Positions 1 to 11,350 of a DNA stretch of 64,000 nucleotides are shown here, piece by piece. The DNA lies in NCBI GenBank assembly GCA_023052935.1, contig CM041295.1, positions 18,104,880 to 18,168,879 on the forward strand. Direction: 5' to 3'. The stretch comes from Piezodorus guildinii (Eukaryota > Arthropoda > Insecta > Hemiptera > Pentatomidae). The notes below the pieces were generated by a model, which saw only the letters and a list, made by a program, of their open reading frames with translations, had not been told where the DNA came from and did no database searches. Made by a program: the position numbers and the translations under genes. Position 1 is the stretch's first letter, and every line of letters begins with the position of its first letter.

Positions 1-976
1 TAAACTAACTTGGGACGTACAAACTCAGCACATATGCAGTCAAATTTATAAAAAACTATTCCGACTCAGAAAACTAAATTTTCAGCCTTCTATGCCGATT
101 AGAAAAATTCTTATAAGTAATATGGTTCTGCCATACCTGAACTATGCAAGTATGACCTGTACGGACATCACAGAAAAATTATTAAATAGACTTCAAAGAG
201 CCCAGGAATGCAGCTGTACGTTACATAACGCAAACCCCAATAGATCGGCATATCACACCTTACTAATAAGAGTTAAACTGGATGAAGATAATGTCAAGAA
301 GAGTATTTAATTTATTAACAATAACATGTAAAATATTAAACTGCAAAACCCCGAACTATCTTTACGAAAATATGATCTTCTTACATGACATTCATAACAG
401 AAATAATAAAGCATCTAAATATACATTACTGATACCAAAACATAAAACACAAAACATTTTTAATAAATCATTCATAGTAAGTTCATGTAGAACATTTAAT
501 ATGTTCAATAAAAAAATTAATTTAAACCAATCATTACAAACAATTAAAAAATATAAGAGAAATAATAAATGAGAAATCATTTTAAGTTTAATAACAATAT
601 ATTATTATATTAGAAAGACATAACTAATATTTGTAAATATTATATTTTAAATTTTGTGTTGTTTAAGTTTGTAATGTATATAGCTTATATAAGAGTATTA
701 GAAACGTTTATGTGAAAAGAATAATGGAGAGTTAAATTTTCTTGTATGTTTATTTATTTTTATTTTAATCTCAAATTGGATGTTTTGTTTTGTTTTGATG
801 ATGTTTTAAACATTAGAAAGTATTAATACTAAGAATATATATATATATATATTGTAAATACTGACTTAAAAGACCTGACTCAAGGTAAAATATGAAAGTA
901 AATACCATTCCTGTTCATTGTAAGAGGGGACCAGTTTGGTCCTAAATGTAATAGGTCAATAATAAACTCTATTCTA
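1..976 (+). mobile_element. 3' end of a CR1/Jockey-like LINE, cut by the window edge
   Basis: The reading frame from base 2 to 310 gives the region after the reverse transcriptase core (LTWDV, then FQPSMPIRKILISNMVLPYL). A shift into another frame at about 282-572 gives a LINE C-terminus (YLYENMIFLHDIHNRNN, KSFIVSSCRTFN). About 400 nt of AT-rich 3' UTR follows. It ends in AATAAACTCTATTCTAT, the kind of short-repeat tail used by CR1-like elements rather than poly(A). The frameshift makes it non-functional, and the 5' part lies outside the window. The family is inferred from the C-terminal pattern and tail; clade assignment is uncertain. Confidence 0.7.
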
Positions 977-1028
977 TATATTAATGAATATAAGCTTTGA
1001 CAAATTTATTTTATATGATATTTGATAA

Positions 1029-1030
<2 letters not shown>

Positions 1031-1075
<45 letters not shown>
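1031..1075. repeat. (TA)n microsatellite
   Basis: About 45 bp of uninterrupted TA dinucleotides just downstream of the LINE tail. Confidence 0.95.
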
Positions 1076-1076
<1 letters not shown>

Positions 1077-1080
<4 letters not shown>

Positions 1081-1437
1081 AAAGTTCTACTATTGGAAAG
1101 TTTATTTCCAAATAATACAACATCCTTTCCAAGAAATTTTACATGAAGTGAGATAAAAAAACTTAATTTATTACCATGACTTCACTTTTATATGTTTGTT
1201 GCTTCCAACGTTTCGGCCTAGACCATTTTAAGGTATTCCTATCATCATTATTTTTATTATGTAAAGAAATGTTGATTTAATTTATAAATTAAACAGATTT
1301 CTTCTTATTTTCGAATATACTTATCGATATTTATAACCTCATTTAAATTATTACATCTAGTAAATTTGAGTAGAATATAAAATATATAATGCATATCTAG
1401 AGAAACTGCCAATTAAATGTTCTACGGTTCTAAGGTT
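1077..1437. other. AT-rich stretch without a gene
   Basis: No credible reading frame. It holds a degraded hammerhead-like motif on the minus strand (1207-1233: GGCCGAAACGTT preserved, the CUGAAGA half decayed to CTTAAAA). Confidence 0.5.
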
Positions 1438-2032
1438 TACTTGACCAACGCCTATCATGGAATCCCCACACTAGACTGAAACGACAAGAAACTGCTCGCC
1501 GCTTTCGGTTACTTCAACACTTACTAGAGATACTCGCAAACCTTCCACTTAACTACAAAAGGCTTATCTACATGATCATCATAAGGCCTATATGGACGTA
1601 CGGAGCTGAGCTTTGGGGCTCTACTAAACCATCAAATTCTTCCCGTCTTCAATTCCTTAAAATCCAAAATCCTTCGAAAAATCCTCAACGCTCCTTACTT
1701 TGTCACCAACAAACTCATCCATAAAGACCTTAATATTCCTTATGTAGCTGATTTGGCCCGAACCAGGTATCAATTCTTCCATGACAAACTCCACTCCCAC
1801 TCTAACCCACTAATTTCAATACTAGCTTCCTCTTCCATTCCGACAATCCTCCGAGGCGTCTGAAAAGAAGATGACTTCGAGACCTTCTTGTTTAGATTGT
1901 CTACATGAGTTCTGCCAATGGAGAGTTTCTCTTCATGTTTTTTCACGTATTTTATCATTACCAGCATATTTACTAATTGTATTACAAAATACAGTTGTGA
2001 ATTTCAATAAAAACAAATTTAAAAAAAAAAAA
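1438..2032 (+). mobile_element. 3' fragment of a Jockey-type LINE (family with ACAGTTGTAAATTTCAATAAA tail)
   Basis: The translation is broken, but the DNA aligns closely with the end of the element at 17413-18541: CCCACACTAGACTGAAACGACAAG, ACGGAGCTGAGCTTTGGGGC, CCTCCGAGGCGTCTGAAAAG. These encode the WNPHTRLKRQE, TYGxELWGST and PPRRLKR blocks after the RT domain. The 3' UTR has the family signature ACAGTTGTGAATTTCAATAAA and then 13 A. It is 5'-truncated, as expected of incomplete target-primed reverse transcription. Confidence 0.8.
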
Positions 2033-2215
2033 TCAGAAGGTCTCACTGCCAACTTCTTTTTAGGTGCCTCGGAGAATCTTCAATAATTGATGAGGACTTA
2101 AGGGTTGAAACCAATAGGTTAGAGTGAGAATAGAATTTTTCTTGAAAGGAATGATACCTTGTTTGATCCAAATTAACAATATAAGAAATATTAAGGTCAG
2201 TATGGGCCAGCTTAA
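2033..2215 (-). mobile_element. Jockey-type LINE 3' coding scrap, minus strand
   Basis: The reverse complement matches the PPRRLKR region of the neighbouring plus-strand copy (CTCTAACCTATTGGTTTCAA, TTCTCCGAGGCACCTAAAAAG). It lies tail-to-tail against the 1438-2032 copy and shares the A/T run at 2020-2032. Confidence 0.6.
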
Positions 2216-2319
2216 TAGGTATTTTATTTTAGGTATCCCTATTAAAATTATGTTATTGTATAAAGAATGTTTTTAAAAATGATTTTAAATTAAATTTATA
2301 TATTAAGAAATTGTTTAAA

Positions 2320-2890
2320 CATTTATCTTTTTTTTTTAAATGTTTAATGACATTTTTAACTGTATTTACATTAATACATCTTGTAAATGTGAGTAGAATA
2401 TGCTGCAAAGACATGATGCTTATCTTAAAGAATTATATATTACATGTTCTAAATCAAACGGATCTGATTTTCAGACGCCTCAAAGGATTATCAGGAATTG
2501 AAGAGGAAACAAGGATAAGGAAACTATGTATTAGGTTCGAATGGAGTTTACCATGAAAGGAATGGTACCTGGTTCGGGCCGAATCAGCAATATAGGGAAC
2601 ATTAAAGTATTTATGGATGAGTTTATTCGTAGCAAAGTAAGTATCATTGGAGATTTTCGGAAGGATTTTGGGTTGTACGTATCAATACGGAAAGAATTCG
2701 ATAGTTAAGTGGAGCCACAAAGCTCAACTCCGCAAGTCCAGATTAGTCATATGGTAGTCATGTAGGGAGATTAAAAGGTTTGTCTAATAAGTTTTGAATT
2801 AGCTAAACACGTGGAGCAGTTTGTTGTAGGTTCAGTCTTGTATGAGGGTTCCAAGAAGTGCTGAGCTTTGGGTCTGAGCAAGAGGGACGA
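2320..2890 (-). mobile_element. Jockey-type LINE 3' fragment, minus strand
   Basis: Read on the minus strand, it runs from an ELWGST-like region (GAGCTTTGTGGCTCCAC) through CCTTTGAGGCGTCTGAAAA to AATACAGTTAAAAATGTCATTAA and an A-rich end near 2325. This is the same family as 1438-2032, with many stops and indels. Confidence 0.65.
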
Positions 2891-4865
2891 ACGGAGTGTT
2901 ACTAAAGGATAATGTGGAGTGGAATTACAAGGAGATGAATGAAGTACAATTCAATTAATTATTTTTAATAGGTGTGGTGAATATTTCAAGATTTGCATTA
3001 CACATCATTCTTATTTGTTAAGGTTGTAATTATTTATGCCATTCACCTATTAAACTCTTTTTTTACCCATACCTAATTCAATTACTTTTTTCAATTAATG
3101 GAATTAATTCTTATGCTAAGTACATAACATTCTTTGTTTCAATTTCATTTCCGCTGCAATTTAATTTTCTACTATTCTTGTTTACAATTTTGCTCATCAT
3201 AGAGCAATTTCGATTTATTTTTACTGTATAATTAATTTAATTATGTCTACCAAATACTGTTACAATACACAGGAATAGTTAAAGGACTTGAAGACTTTTG
3301 GCGAGTCTTGTCAGTTAACGATAGTTTTTAATTTAAAAAATAAATAGCGGAGCCGGTGGTATGATGTCGGTTTTGAAGGAAGTAAATAAAGGACATTTTT
3401 TGCGAAGCTGATATTTTGACATATTTGTATTCTAATTGTTTAGTTTAATCGAAATTTGTCATCCGATTTCATCTAGAGGCCACTCAACTTAAACACACGG
3501 ACCTGTAAAAGTTGAACTGTAAGGTGTGCCAGCCTTCCGTTTAGGAACCAACCCGACAGCAATTACCCACCACATTTCGAACAGCTTGGTTTCAATAATT
3601 CGCCAGGAATGGATAATTGTTCCAAATCACACGGTTATGAAACTTAAAGCGATAGGAAACAGTGGAATTATCCTTGCTGAGAATATTCACCGGGACAAGG
3701 CCACTATTCTGCAAGAGGAAAGCCCTTGGTTAGGGAGTTATTAATTTCATCAAGCCTTCGCACAGTGGACAAAAGTCAAGTCAAAAGTTTGGAATTTTTC
3801 AGTGCTTCACCTTTTATTATTAGTTGGTAAGACTCTTAATACTAATATTTCCCGCCATACCGTGTTTACAAATAAATAGTAAATGAGTGAATCATTCCTG
3901 TTCACACAAGTGCCTAATAACAGGCAGTGATATTATCTTTATTCGATGGTCATTTCAAGGTGTATTTATAGCAAAGTATTTTTGGTTTTATTTAAGAATA
4001 GACATTGCTGAGACAGGTAAGACATTAAATTTCCAAACTCGTTATTGAATATACATTGCAATCTCACCTGTAGAGTTTATTTAGCAATTTGTAAATGTAT
4101 ACCCCTATTCAATAACGAAAAACTATATAACCCCAAGTTACCCCAAGGATTTCCTTGTAGGATTTGTTTCATCAATCCTTCTAGTCTTTAGATATTACAA
4201 AGAAGTTTTGCGATTTTTTGCGTTTTGGATGATACATAATTTTTTTCAGAACAACAATCCAAATCAAAAGTTTTACAATCTATAATTTCAAGAATTTCCT
4301 AAACCATTTAAAATACATCTATTAGCAGGTTTTAGCTACTCCGAGCCATATTTAGGTTTTTTGTATTATTTTTCTTGTATTGTGGGACTTCAAACGTAAA
4401 ATATAGGGAAGTTTTAGATTTTAGCTAATAAAATAGATGTTTGACCACTGTGCGCTCGCCAATCGTGTCATAAATTTAATTAGTTTTTATAATTTTTTCC
4501 CGTAATCTGGGACCCCAAAGGTAAAATATAGACAAATTTCAGAATTTTGTCCACCTAAATCGGTCATATTGCCCACTGTGCGTCGTTTAGAATCCCAATC
4601 CACTGCTTTCTTCAGCACGCCTTATTTAGTCCAGTAAGAAGCATAAGTAATTGTTAAACAAGATAATAAAGATCTGGTGCCTTCCTTTATAAAATCAATT
4701 TTAGAACTTTAAGAAAACAGTTTAAAGAATTACTTTAAGTTTAGATTGGAAAATGTATCCAGGGTTAAGCTCTATAAAGTGGGTAATCGAAGAATATGGA
4801 AAAAGGGATTTATGCGTCGCATCTACTGTTATCCGCAATTGTATATAACCTCAACACTGAAAACT
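2891..4865. other. Unassigned AT-rich sequence
   Basis: No gene recognised. A 72-codon frame at 3526-3744 has no recognisable domain, and I do not call it. A perfect 13-bp inverted repeat (TCGTTATTGAATA / TATTCAATAACGA, about 4041 and 4108) could form a hairpin. Two similar stretches near 4382 and 4506 share GGGAC, CAAA and GTAAAATATAG and look like an old duplication. Confidence 0.4.
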
Positions 4866-4995
4866 AGGGCTAGGATTTTCATGTAATTAAAAATGCCAAA
4901 TATGTAAATATATATGTATTGATTTTAATACAAAATGGAAATAATTATGTGAAATATGTAAACAGCCTTCTAAAACAGTCTCTACTCTCATTTTT
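4866..4995 (+). repeat. Dispersed repeat, left half (interrupted by R900)
   Basis: It starts CTAGGGCTAGGATTTTCATG and is nearly identical to 19613-19750. The right half resumes at about 5901 (TTATTACAATACAAAAACGG). The copy at 19613-19840 has no insertion and so serves as the empty site for the R900 element between the halves. Confidence 0.75.
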
Positions 4996-5900
4996 ACTTT
5001 TACTTACCTATATATGTGAAATATATAGTAAGGGAAAGTATTGCGATAGTGTAACTATTAGAATTCCAGTTTTGGAGAGAAACACACGTTTTAGGGGCTC
5101 CTGAGTCCAAATGACCAAGTCCCGCAAAAAGGTCTGTGTGTGTGTTGTAACTACCGGGAGAAAACGAAAAGTCCTATGAAACCGAAATTTCATATTTAAG
5201 ACAACTATACGTCCGAGATGTTACAGAATCTTTTTCATCAAAATCAGCTGACTGGAATATCTACTTTATATTATGCATTTAGCACTTTTTTACGATTTTC
5301 TCAAAAATGGCTCTAACGATTTTGATTAAACTCCCTATATCGATGAACAATTTAATGGGCTTTAAATATCATGAAGGTTTCATTCTGATTGAAATAGTAC
5401 GGCAGGGCTTAAATGCCGATATTTTAAATTTTCTTCCTCTAAAGTACCTTTAATTTTGTAGATTTCAGAAAATTGTGTAAATTATCTTATTAGCATTGAT
5501 AAATAACAGGTAAATATGTAAGTTGAGCGAATTTGATAAACAACTTAAAGAGAAAAGTGCAAATATATTTTTTTATGCAATATTAGTTTTTTTGAACACA
5601 AGAATTGTAATATAGATGTATAGTATACCGTTGGATAGCTAAACATTTTCGTATAATATTGTTTAATTAACGGAATTTTAAAGGTTAGTGGAGAGTGACG
5701 AAAAGCCGATAAAACTAACTGATTGTCGTAAATAATAGTATAATAGATTATTTAATAAAACACATGTTTCTATTAAAATCCAATGTAAATAATTCTTTAA
5801 CAATTCATATTTCCTTTCTAAATTAAAAAAAAGAAAATAATAAATAAATGGATATAAATGGTGATGGTAGGTGAAAGTCGTGTGTTGCGCGCACCAGATC
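4996..5900 (+). mobile_element. R900 repeat, copy 1 (complete, about 0.9 kb)
   Basis: Begins ACTTTTACTTACCTATATAT and ends GTGTTGCGCGCACCAGATC, with T-rich sequence on both sides. Other near-complete copies are at 32410-33270 (+), 15826-16720 (-) and 28572-29463 (-). The empty site at about 19745 shows that it moved as a unit into a T tract. It has no coding capacity. A 13-nt motif (ACTTTYACYTACC) is terminal at the left end and, inverted, about 20-30 nt inside the right end. This suggests a non-autonomous DNA element, but I cannot assign a superfamily. Confidence 0.75.
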
Positions 5901-6662
5901 TTTTTATTACAATACAAAAACGGTTTTATCTTAAGCATAAAAAATACCAAACACCTAAGTTTTTAATCGCTGTGCAAACTGCAAACTGTGCAGGAAACTG
6001 AAGGTGTTGTCGGAACCGAACCTTTGGGTTCGCTAAGGTCATTATTATTAGTTGAAAGGTATAGAGGCAGGAATGATCTAGCTCCTTACGACCTCGGCAA
6101 GAAGGAACGGCCCATACGTGGGGAACCCACTTAGCAGATCCATTTCACACACAAAAGCAATTTATAAATAAAAATAAAAGCTAGGAGAACAATTTCCTAA
6201 GATAAAACTCTTGAAAATGAATTATAGACCAAGGACATCCGCTGGGGGAATTGATATGGTAATACTTACTTTTCCATTCGCCTAAGGTCTCTTATTCATG
6301 TTAATGTCAATGTTGATACTTATTTCACTGTAGGTGCAGTTGAATATATACATACATATTATATTCTAAGAAAGACGTATCAAACGGATAAACTAAATAT
6401 TCTGAATTAAATATCATAAAATAGTTGCTAACAAATCATTAAGCAAGGACCAAGGCTCATCAGAGCTACTTAACGCATTCTTTTATGACTTCCTTTTCTT
6501 TTTTGTTCCTTTATAACTCATTACTTTTCATTCATTATTCTATTATTCATTATTTCCATAATATTAAAGCCCATTTAATTATACACAGAGATATCGATTT
6601 TAATCAAAATCGTTAGAGCCTTTTTTTAGAGAGTTGTTAACATGTGCAAAATGAGTGTTTTT
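5901..6662. other. Right half of dispersed repeat, then unassigned sequence
   Basis: 5901-5985 continues the dispersed repeat. 5995-6130 is GC-richer (ACCTCGGCAAGAAGG, GGCCCATACG) and may be an old SINE, but I see no A/B box pair. 6562-6656 matches part of R900 on the minus strand (TAATCAAAATCGTTAGAGCC). No gene seen. Confidence 0.45.
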
Positions 6663-7091
6663 CATTTGGTGTATATGTAAAGATCTATCTATGTATGGGT
6701 CCATCCATTTGGTGTATATGTATAGATCTATCTATGTATGGGTCCATCCATTTGGTGTATATGTATAGATCTATCTATGTATGGGTCGCTCTATTTGGTA
6801 TATATGTATAGATCTATCTATGTTTGGGTCCATCCATTTGGTGTATATGTATAGATCTATCTATGTATGGGTCCATCCATTTGGTGTATATGTATAGATC
6901 TATCTATGTATGGGTCCATCCATTTGGTGTATATGTATAGATCTATCTATGTATGGGTCCATCCATTTGGTGTATATGTATAGATCTATCTATGTATGGG
7001 TCCATCCATTTGGTGTATATGTATAGATCTATCTATGTATGGATCCATCCATTTGGTGTATATGTATAGATCTAGCTATGTATGGGTCCAT
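6663..7091. repeat. 43-bp tandem array, about 10 units
   Basis: The unit starts CATTTGGTGTATATGTATAG and continues ATCTATCTATGTATGGGTCCATC. Ten units differ by only a few bases (for example CGCTC for CATCC near 6787, a TTT variant near 6820). The array runs directly into the left end of the foldback at 7092. The last partial unit, CATCCATTTG, reappears inverted at the far end of that foldback (about 9298). Confidence 0.95.
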
Positions 7092-8589
7092 CCATTTGAA
7101 ATCGGCCAATTTTCATTAATTTGGCCACTCGACATTTTTGATTTTGTGAATTGTTGACCTGTTATTCGATATCTTTTCGTGAATATAAAACCATAATTAA
7201 TTGTGTTTTTCTACCCAATACTCAAATTGTTGCAGCCGTTTTAAATCAGCTTCACGGGCAAAAACCTTTAATTTAAAAATCCTTCTAATTCCTATAATTT
7301 TTTAGACATCAAAGCAAAACAGAAATCAACAATAACATAAAGACATGCTTTGCATTTTTTGTCCTCATGACGTATTCCCTAAATAGTGAAGATATTTGTT
7401 TAAAAAATTCTCGAAAATGAATAAAAAACGAGACTCTTAGCGAGATAGAATTATAAAAAGGAAAAGAGACTCACCTTTGATTATTTTTCCTTTATAGCTT
7501 CGTCATAGTCCTACTTTCTGTAATATTTCGATCTTGAGAACTTAGCCCTTTTTTGTATATGAATTTTCAAAATTGGCAAAAATTCATTTTTCGCGATGTT
7601 TACACGGAAATATCTGAAAAGATACTGAGCGAAAAATTATGAAAGTGATATAGATTGCCTATCTAAACGATTCGTTTAAGTGGTGTGAATTTGGTCTTTG
7701 AGACCTTGCTTGTTACGGAGTTATGAAATTCTCTTAACTGTTAAAATAACGTTTTATTTAAAAAATATGAACTCCGGTAATTTTGCATATTTAGGAACTA
7801 AACGAAGACTAGAATGTTGATGAGAGTATTTTATATACTTTTTGTCCTTACAACACATTACCTAAGTAGCCAAGAAAATGGTTTAAAAAAATCACGACAA
7901 ATTACATCTTCTGAAACCTTTAGCGCGCTATGACAAGGGAGGTTCGAAATGATTTTCAAGCTTAATTTTTTTTCCTTATTTTATTCTCCTGCATTATCAT
8001 TGCATTACTTTTTTTAGAAATTTTGATCGTGTAAGCTATATCCTTTTTTCAATATAAATTTTTAAAGGATTATTTTCCAGCTCAGTAGTATTTACAGTAA
8101 AATATCTCAAGGCAGGTTAGAAATGGTTTTCATGCTTTATTATTTTTCCTATAAGAGAAACCAAAATTATTAACAATCGAACCAGCAGAGTCTCAGCCAC
8201 TAAATTTTATTCTATCGTAATTATCACATAGAGGTATAATCTGTATGAGCTTCATCATTTTTCACTCAGTTCTTTTTGATATATTTTAATGTAAATACTA
8301 TATATAAGGAAGAATAATAAAGTGTGAAAATTATTTCTAACCTCCCTTGTAGCGCGCTGAAGGTTTCAGTTGATGTAATTTGTCGTCATTATTTTAAACC
8401 ATTTTCTTGGCTACTTAGGTAATGTGTTGTAAGGACAAAACGTATACAAAATACTCTCATCAACATTCTAGTTTTTGTTTAGTTCTTAAATATGCAAAAT
8501 TACCGGAGTTAATATTTTTCAAAGAAAACGTTATTTTAACAATTAAGAGAATTTAATAACTCCGTAACCATCTTAGTTTAAATTCTATT

Positions 8590-8790
8590 TATTATTCGTG
8601 CGCTAACCCAAATATGGGTTTATTATAACTTTTTCATATTTATTCGCTATTAGGCTCAGTTGCTGCGTCGCGGGAGCGATTAAAATTAATAATATAATCG
8701 GCCACGAACCTTTGGGAACACATCTACTGAACCTACTATCCAATAAAACGAAAAAGTTAAAATAAACCTCTATTGATAATATTTTCGCCC
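8590..8790. repeat. Possible small MITE inside the foldback right arm
   Basis: TTTATTATAACTTTTTC near 8620 and GAAAAAGTTAAAATAAA near 8748 form an imperfect inverted pair. This segment has no counterpart in the left arm, which suggests a later insertion. Confidence 0.4.
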
Positions 8791-9040
8791 TCGATTATAA
8801 AACTAAAATAAAACGAACCCCGCTTATCCGACTACCAGACCTTGTATCGAAAATGTCTAAAAATTAAAGTATCGGTTATACTTATTATTATAATATGTAT
8901 GTATATACGTGTCTAATTATATGTAAAAAGGCCCCTGGGAACATTTAACAAGCCACAAGTGTTAAAAACATAATATGTAATTTCAATAACCATAAAAACA
9001 TAAAATCATGTTAATTTGATTTTTATTATTTTATTGAAAT

Positions 9041-9112
9041 CGAAAAAGGTTGAATTTGAAATGGAAAAGGTTGAATTTGACTTGGAAAAGGTGGAATTTG
9101 ACTTGGAAAATG
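9041..9112. repeat. Short 21-bp tandem repeat
   Basis: Three to four copies of GGAAAAGGTTGAATTTGACTT with small changes, in the right arm of the foldback. Confidence 0.7.
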
Positions 9113-9310
9113 AATTAGAAGGATTTTCCCATTTTATGTGTTTGCCCATGAAGCTGACTTAAAACGGTTGCAACAATTTGAGTATTGGCTAGAAAAAAAA
9201 ATTAATTATGGTTTTATACTCACGAAAAGATATTGAACAACCGGTCAAAAAATCACGAAAATCAAAAATGTCGAGCGGCAAGGTCTGGACGATTTTGAAT
9301 GGATTGACAC

Positions 9311-9780
9311 GTGTTTAAATGAAAATGGGAAACGGTGAACAAGGAAAAAAGAACAGGGAAAATTTTTTAAAGAGTAGAAAAGGAAAAAAATGTTGTATTT
9401 ATATTTAAATTATCATGTTGAGAATATTGCTATAGGAAAGAATTGGTATGCTGTGTTATAGCAACCGAATCAAGTTGGGCAGCATCATATTGTTTTGTTT
9501 CTAAATAAAGTGTATCTCTCTCTGCCTTTTCTCGTTTTCCAGATTTCTTGAAAAAGTTACTGTAACATCACAGGTATATAGGTATATATTAGGTATATAT
9601 TAGGTATATATATAGGTATATAGCTTTCTAAAATGAGGAATTTTTGTTTTATACAACTTATCCTTTTTAAACTATATTACCACATACACAGACACTTTTC
9701 TGTTAATGTATATTTCAAATAGAGGTAGGTGAATGTAAAAATAAGTATCATGAAGTGACAATGGTTGACTGTGTGCATAT
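9311..9780. other. Unassigned; TAGGTATA microsatellite and an R900 scrap
   Basis: 9571-9625 is a TAGGTATATAT-type repeat. 9697-9756 matches an R900 end on the minus strand (AGGTAGGTGAATGTAAAAATA). No gene seen. Confidence 0.45.
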
Positions 9781-9957
9781 TTAAGAGAAGTTGGTTTAGG
9801 GTGCAGTCAATTTAACACACAATTAAGCGTTAACTTAATTTATTGATGCCGACGTTTCGGCCTAAATTATAGGTCTTCTTCAGGGTGGTTGTGTGAGCTG
9901 AGAAGGCGACAATCAACAACAATGGTATGATTAAGTAATTGGATTAAGTAATTGTAT
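9781..9957 (-). mobile_element. Tail of a hammerhead-bearing small element
   Basis: Read on the minus strand it carries the hammerhead-like motif (9851-9883), followed by GACTGCACCCTAAACCAAC. That resembles the end of the element at 23247-23791 (GACCGCAACCGCAACCATC). The two look like members of one family. Boundaries are not resolved. Confidence 0.45.
9851..9883 (-). ncRNA. Hammerhead-like motif
   Basis: Minus strand: CUGAAGA, extra A, GACC, 9-nt loop, GGCC, GAAACGUC. The core matches the hammerhead pattern CUGANGA...GAAA with one inserted base before stem II. One of the four stem pairs is a mismatch (A/C). Confidence 0.5.
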
Positions 9958-10055
9958 GAACTTGCCGCTCGACATTTTTGATTTTCGTGATTTTTTGACC
10001 AATTATTCAATATTTTGAATTCACTTTTCGTGAATATAAAACCATAATTAATTTT
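9958..10055 (+). repeat. Solo end of the 7.1-9.3 kb foldback family
   Basis: CGCTCGACATTTTTGATTTT through AAAACCATAATTAATT matches the foldback left arm at 7125-7200 in direct orientation, so this is a third copy of that terminus. Confidence 0.75.
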
Positions 10056-10226
10056 TTATAAGTATGATAAAACATTATAATAATGTTTTAATAAATAATA
10101 ATTTTCGAGCTGGACATTGTTACGACATACACACAGACACTTTTCACGACCAGCATATTTCAGAAAATTTTACTAAAGGTAATATTTTCCCTTATTATAC
10201 TCCATAATAGGGAAATTAAAGTAAAC

Positions 10227-10316
10227 ATAAAAAAACATCCTGTACCACTACAACTCATGAAGAGTTTTGGGGTCAGTACATGTAGAGATTCGTACTGTTT
10301 CTAGGCCAACGGGCAA
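10227..10316 (-). mobile_element. SINE-A, 3' fragment, minus strand
   Basis: The reverse complement (GTTGGCCTAGAAACAGTACG to GAGTTGTAGTGGTACAGGATG) matches 13156-13236 of the full SINE-A and ends in seven T. Confidence 0.8.
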
Positions 10317-10427
10317 TGAGTAAAAATAAGGAATAAAAAATCCCATTATAATCGCCGTTTTTGAGCTACACTTACTACTTACAATTTTCATAGTATATTA
10401 TAACTATGAATAAGTATATTATTAATA

Positions 10428-10615
10428 TTCATAACTTCGGAAAAAATATTCTTGAAATTACCTTTGTTGATTTTTAATCAAATAATTTTGTAATGTGTGA
10501 ATAAACATTATAAAATAGTTTGATTAAAAATCGACAAAGAAAAGTTCAAGAATATTTTTTTTCCGAACGTATGAGTATTAATAATAATAAATTATTTTAT
10601 AATGTTTATTCACCC
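10428..10615. repeat. Nested inverted repeats (hairpin of about 190 nt)
   Basis: TTGATTTTTAATCAAA and flanking TTCGGAAAAAATATTCTTGAA at 10436-10490 are complementary to 10517-10575. A second pair, GTGAATAAACATTATAAAATA (10498) and its complement (10594), overlaps it. No coding potential; it may be a small foldback element. Confidence 0.7.
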
Positions 10616-11030
10616 GTTCTTGTCAATGCTAACAACATGAAATAGATGTTTTCGAATTAGCAAAATTTAAGATTCTGTAGAAAAAGAAAATTTTAAATAT
10701 CGGCATTCATTTTGACTCATAGGACCTAAACGTATATTTCCGGTGAAAAGACCAATGCAAAAGTGTTTTTTTTCATTATTGGTTGTGCTGAATTACGTTA
10801 TAACCAACAATTATGCGGAGAGGTGAGAGAAGTTTTCCAATCTGAAACAAGGTGATTTACACTCACCAGTTTTATTTATCTGCGAAGGCGGAATCCCGCC
10901 ATAGCAATACTTTACCTTAATATATATTTCTATAACAACAATAACTTTAATGTACTGATTTAATAAATGGGTCAATTGGAATTTAATACAATGTTAAATA
11001 TGTGCGCAGGAAACAGAAGGAAACCAAATC
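10616..11030. other. Unassigned; degraded R900 piece at about 10680-10750
   Basis: ATTTTAAATATCGGCATTCA and CTAAACGTATATTTCCGGTG recall R900 on the minus strand. I see nothing else in this stretch. Confidence 0.35.
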
Positions 11031-11350
11031 CATAATTCAATTTCTATGGGAAGTTAGGATCCCATCTGGAGGATAGGAGGGGGGATAATGACCACAAAGA
11101 GGTAGATGGTTTCCAGGGCTGGAAGTGCTGACTGGACATCTGGAACTGTCCGAGGAGTATCGCTCAATGTCAGGCCTAATTAAACAGACTGGAAGGCCCA
11201 TTATTCCAGGGATCTTCCTCGGCGGAAATAGCTGAGGCGGGTGAAAGATTTTCCCAGAAGCGAGGCATGGGGTCGGGGCAGACTAAACAAGCGGCCTCTT
11301 GTTTATTCAGAGCACGGGCCGACATGCTAACCGCTCAGGCACAAACATAC
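11031..11350 (-). mobile_element. Possible tRNA-headed SINE, minus strand
   Basis: A GC-rich island in AT-rich DNA. The reverse complement begins TGCCTGAGCGGTTAGCATGT, which has the form of a tRNA-Leu/Ser D-arm with an A box. I find no clear B box or tail, so this is tentative. Confidence 0.35.

Larger units (their letters stand above)
7092..9310. mobile_element. Large foldback element with long inverted arms
   Basis: The left arm includes CTCGACATTTTTGATTTT (7127), TATAAAACCATAATTAATT (7185), CAATACTCAAATTGTTGCA (7217) and ACAACACATTACCTAAGTAG (about 7851). All recur as reverse complements in the right arm at about 9265, 9205, 9170 and 8413. The symmetry centre is near 8150-8200. No transposase is visible. 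The right arm also contains an unrelated segment at about 8590-8790. It resembles a foldback or long-TIR non-autonomous DNA transposon. Confidence 0.75.

Noticed and set aside
3526..3744. 72-codon frame
   Set aside because: No domain, no splice context, no related copy; length is within chance for this window.
6663..7091. Regular 43-bp repeats that might suggest a CRISPR array
   Set aside because: Units follow each other without spacers and the genome is eukaryotic; it is a plain tandem repeat.
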